Source: Burkholderiales bacterium (GTDB lineage: Bacteria; Pseudomonadota; Gammaproteobacteria; Burkholderiales; Burkholderiaceae_E). Taken from it: DNA of 5,166 nt. Position 1 is the first letter of the stretch, and the number at the start of each line of letters is the position of its first letter. The notes beneath the pieces were generated by a model, which had not been told where the DNA came from, made no database searches, and saw only the letters and a program-made list of their open reading frames with translations. Made by a program: the position numbers and the translations under genes. The stretch is from contig CP070753.1 in NCBI GenBank assembly GCA_020348765.1, positions 44,454 through 49,619 of the forward strand. The letters run 5' to 3'. Below, piece after piece: positions 4,947 through 5,166 of this stretch.

Positions 4947-5160
4947 CTACCCGACTTCCACGTACTCGACCTGGCTCACGGGCGCCGGAATCGGCAGGCC
5001 GTCCTTGCGCATGCCTTCGAGGTGCATGGGGATGGCCTCGCGGATCTCGAGTTCGAGGGCCTCGACGCTCGCGGCGGTTGCGACGCAGCCCGGGAGGTCG
5101 GGTACGTATGCCGAATAGTTAGTTGCCGTTTGCCTTTTCGATCACGACCGCGTAGCGCAT
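4947..5160 (-). pseudogene. hicB: HicB-family antitoxin, frameshifted by a 4-base duplication
   Basis: On the minus strand the ATG at 5160 opens MRYAVVIEKANGN and then hits TAA. If four bases (5121-5118, the second unit of AACTAACT) are removed, the frame continues YSAYVPDLPGCVATAASV and ends at TAG (4949-4947). The restored protein has 69 residues. It has the full HicB fold: the VVIEK strand, the YVPDLPGC motif, an EIREAIPMHLEGMRKDGLPIP helix-turn and the VEYVEV end. HicB neutralises the mRNA-cleaving toxin HicA; hicA usually precedes hicB, so it would lie beyond the right edge. Only 6 bases upstream of the ATG are visible, so the ribosome binding site cannot be judged. As it stands the gene gives only 13 residues, unless translation restarts downstream. 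Everything after the lesion is well preserved, which suggests a recent event. Confidence 0.85.
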
Positions 5161-5166
5161 CGTAGA

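Noticed and set aside
4509..5165. 218-codon plus-strand frame running from the ATPase gene to the right edge
   Set aside because: It is out of frame within the ATPase gene and opposite the hicB remnant; its composition is that of a shadow frame.

Overview
This is a GC-rich chromosomal window with coding sequence strongly biased to G/C in third positions. Together with the gene types, this suggests a proteobacterium, most likely a Betaproteobacterium of the Burkholderiales kind. That assignment is inference; no rRNA, tRNA or other taxonomic marker is present.

Left half (1-2525), metabolic. A leftward acyl-CoA dehydrogenase is cut off by the window edge. A 221-base divergent spacer separates it from a rightward gene for a stand-alone protein resembling the succinyl-CoA synthetase alpha subunit, with no beta subunit in view. 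A good hairpin follows, then a short-chain dehydrogenase/reductase (SDR). The divergent acyl-CoA dehydrogenase and CoA-ligase-like pair hints at acyl-CoA catabolism, but the substrate cannot be read from the sequence.

Right half (2526-5166), accessory. A two-gene toxin-antitoxin operon (Phd/YefM-type antitoxin and VapC PIN-domain toxin, overlapping by 10 bases) is followed by a 309-base spacer. The spacer holds a 47-base hairpin at the toxin stop codon, a further inverted repeat, an 11-base tandem duplication and an unusually AT-rich palindromic promoter region. Next comes a 396-residue Orc1/Cdc6-like AAA+ ATPase with a C-terminal winged helix. Convergent to it is a HicB-type antitoxin gene broken by a 4-base duplication; any hicA partner would lie beyond the right edge.

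The most notable points are: (1) the broken hicB; (2) a 12-base motif (ATTRGCTAAKTT) shared by the promoter regions of the toxin-antitoxin operon and the ATPase, which could mean shared regulation; (3) the orphan SucD-like protein, which keeps the catalytic histidine but has altered CoA-site motifs; (4) the hairpin after vapC. No CRISPR array, complete insertion sequence, tRNA or rRNA was seen. I did not find a clearly new multi-gene system. The closest candidate is the toxin-antitoxin/ATPase pair linked by the shared motif.
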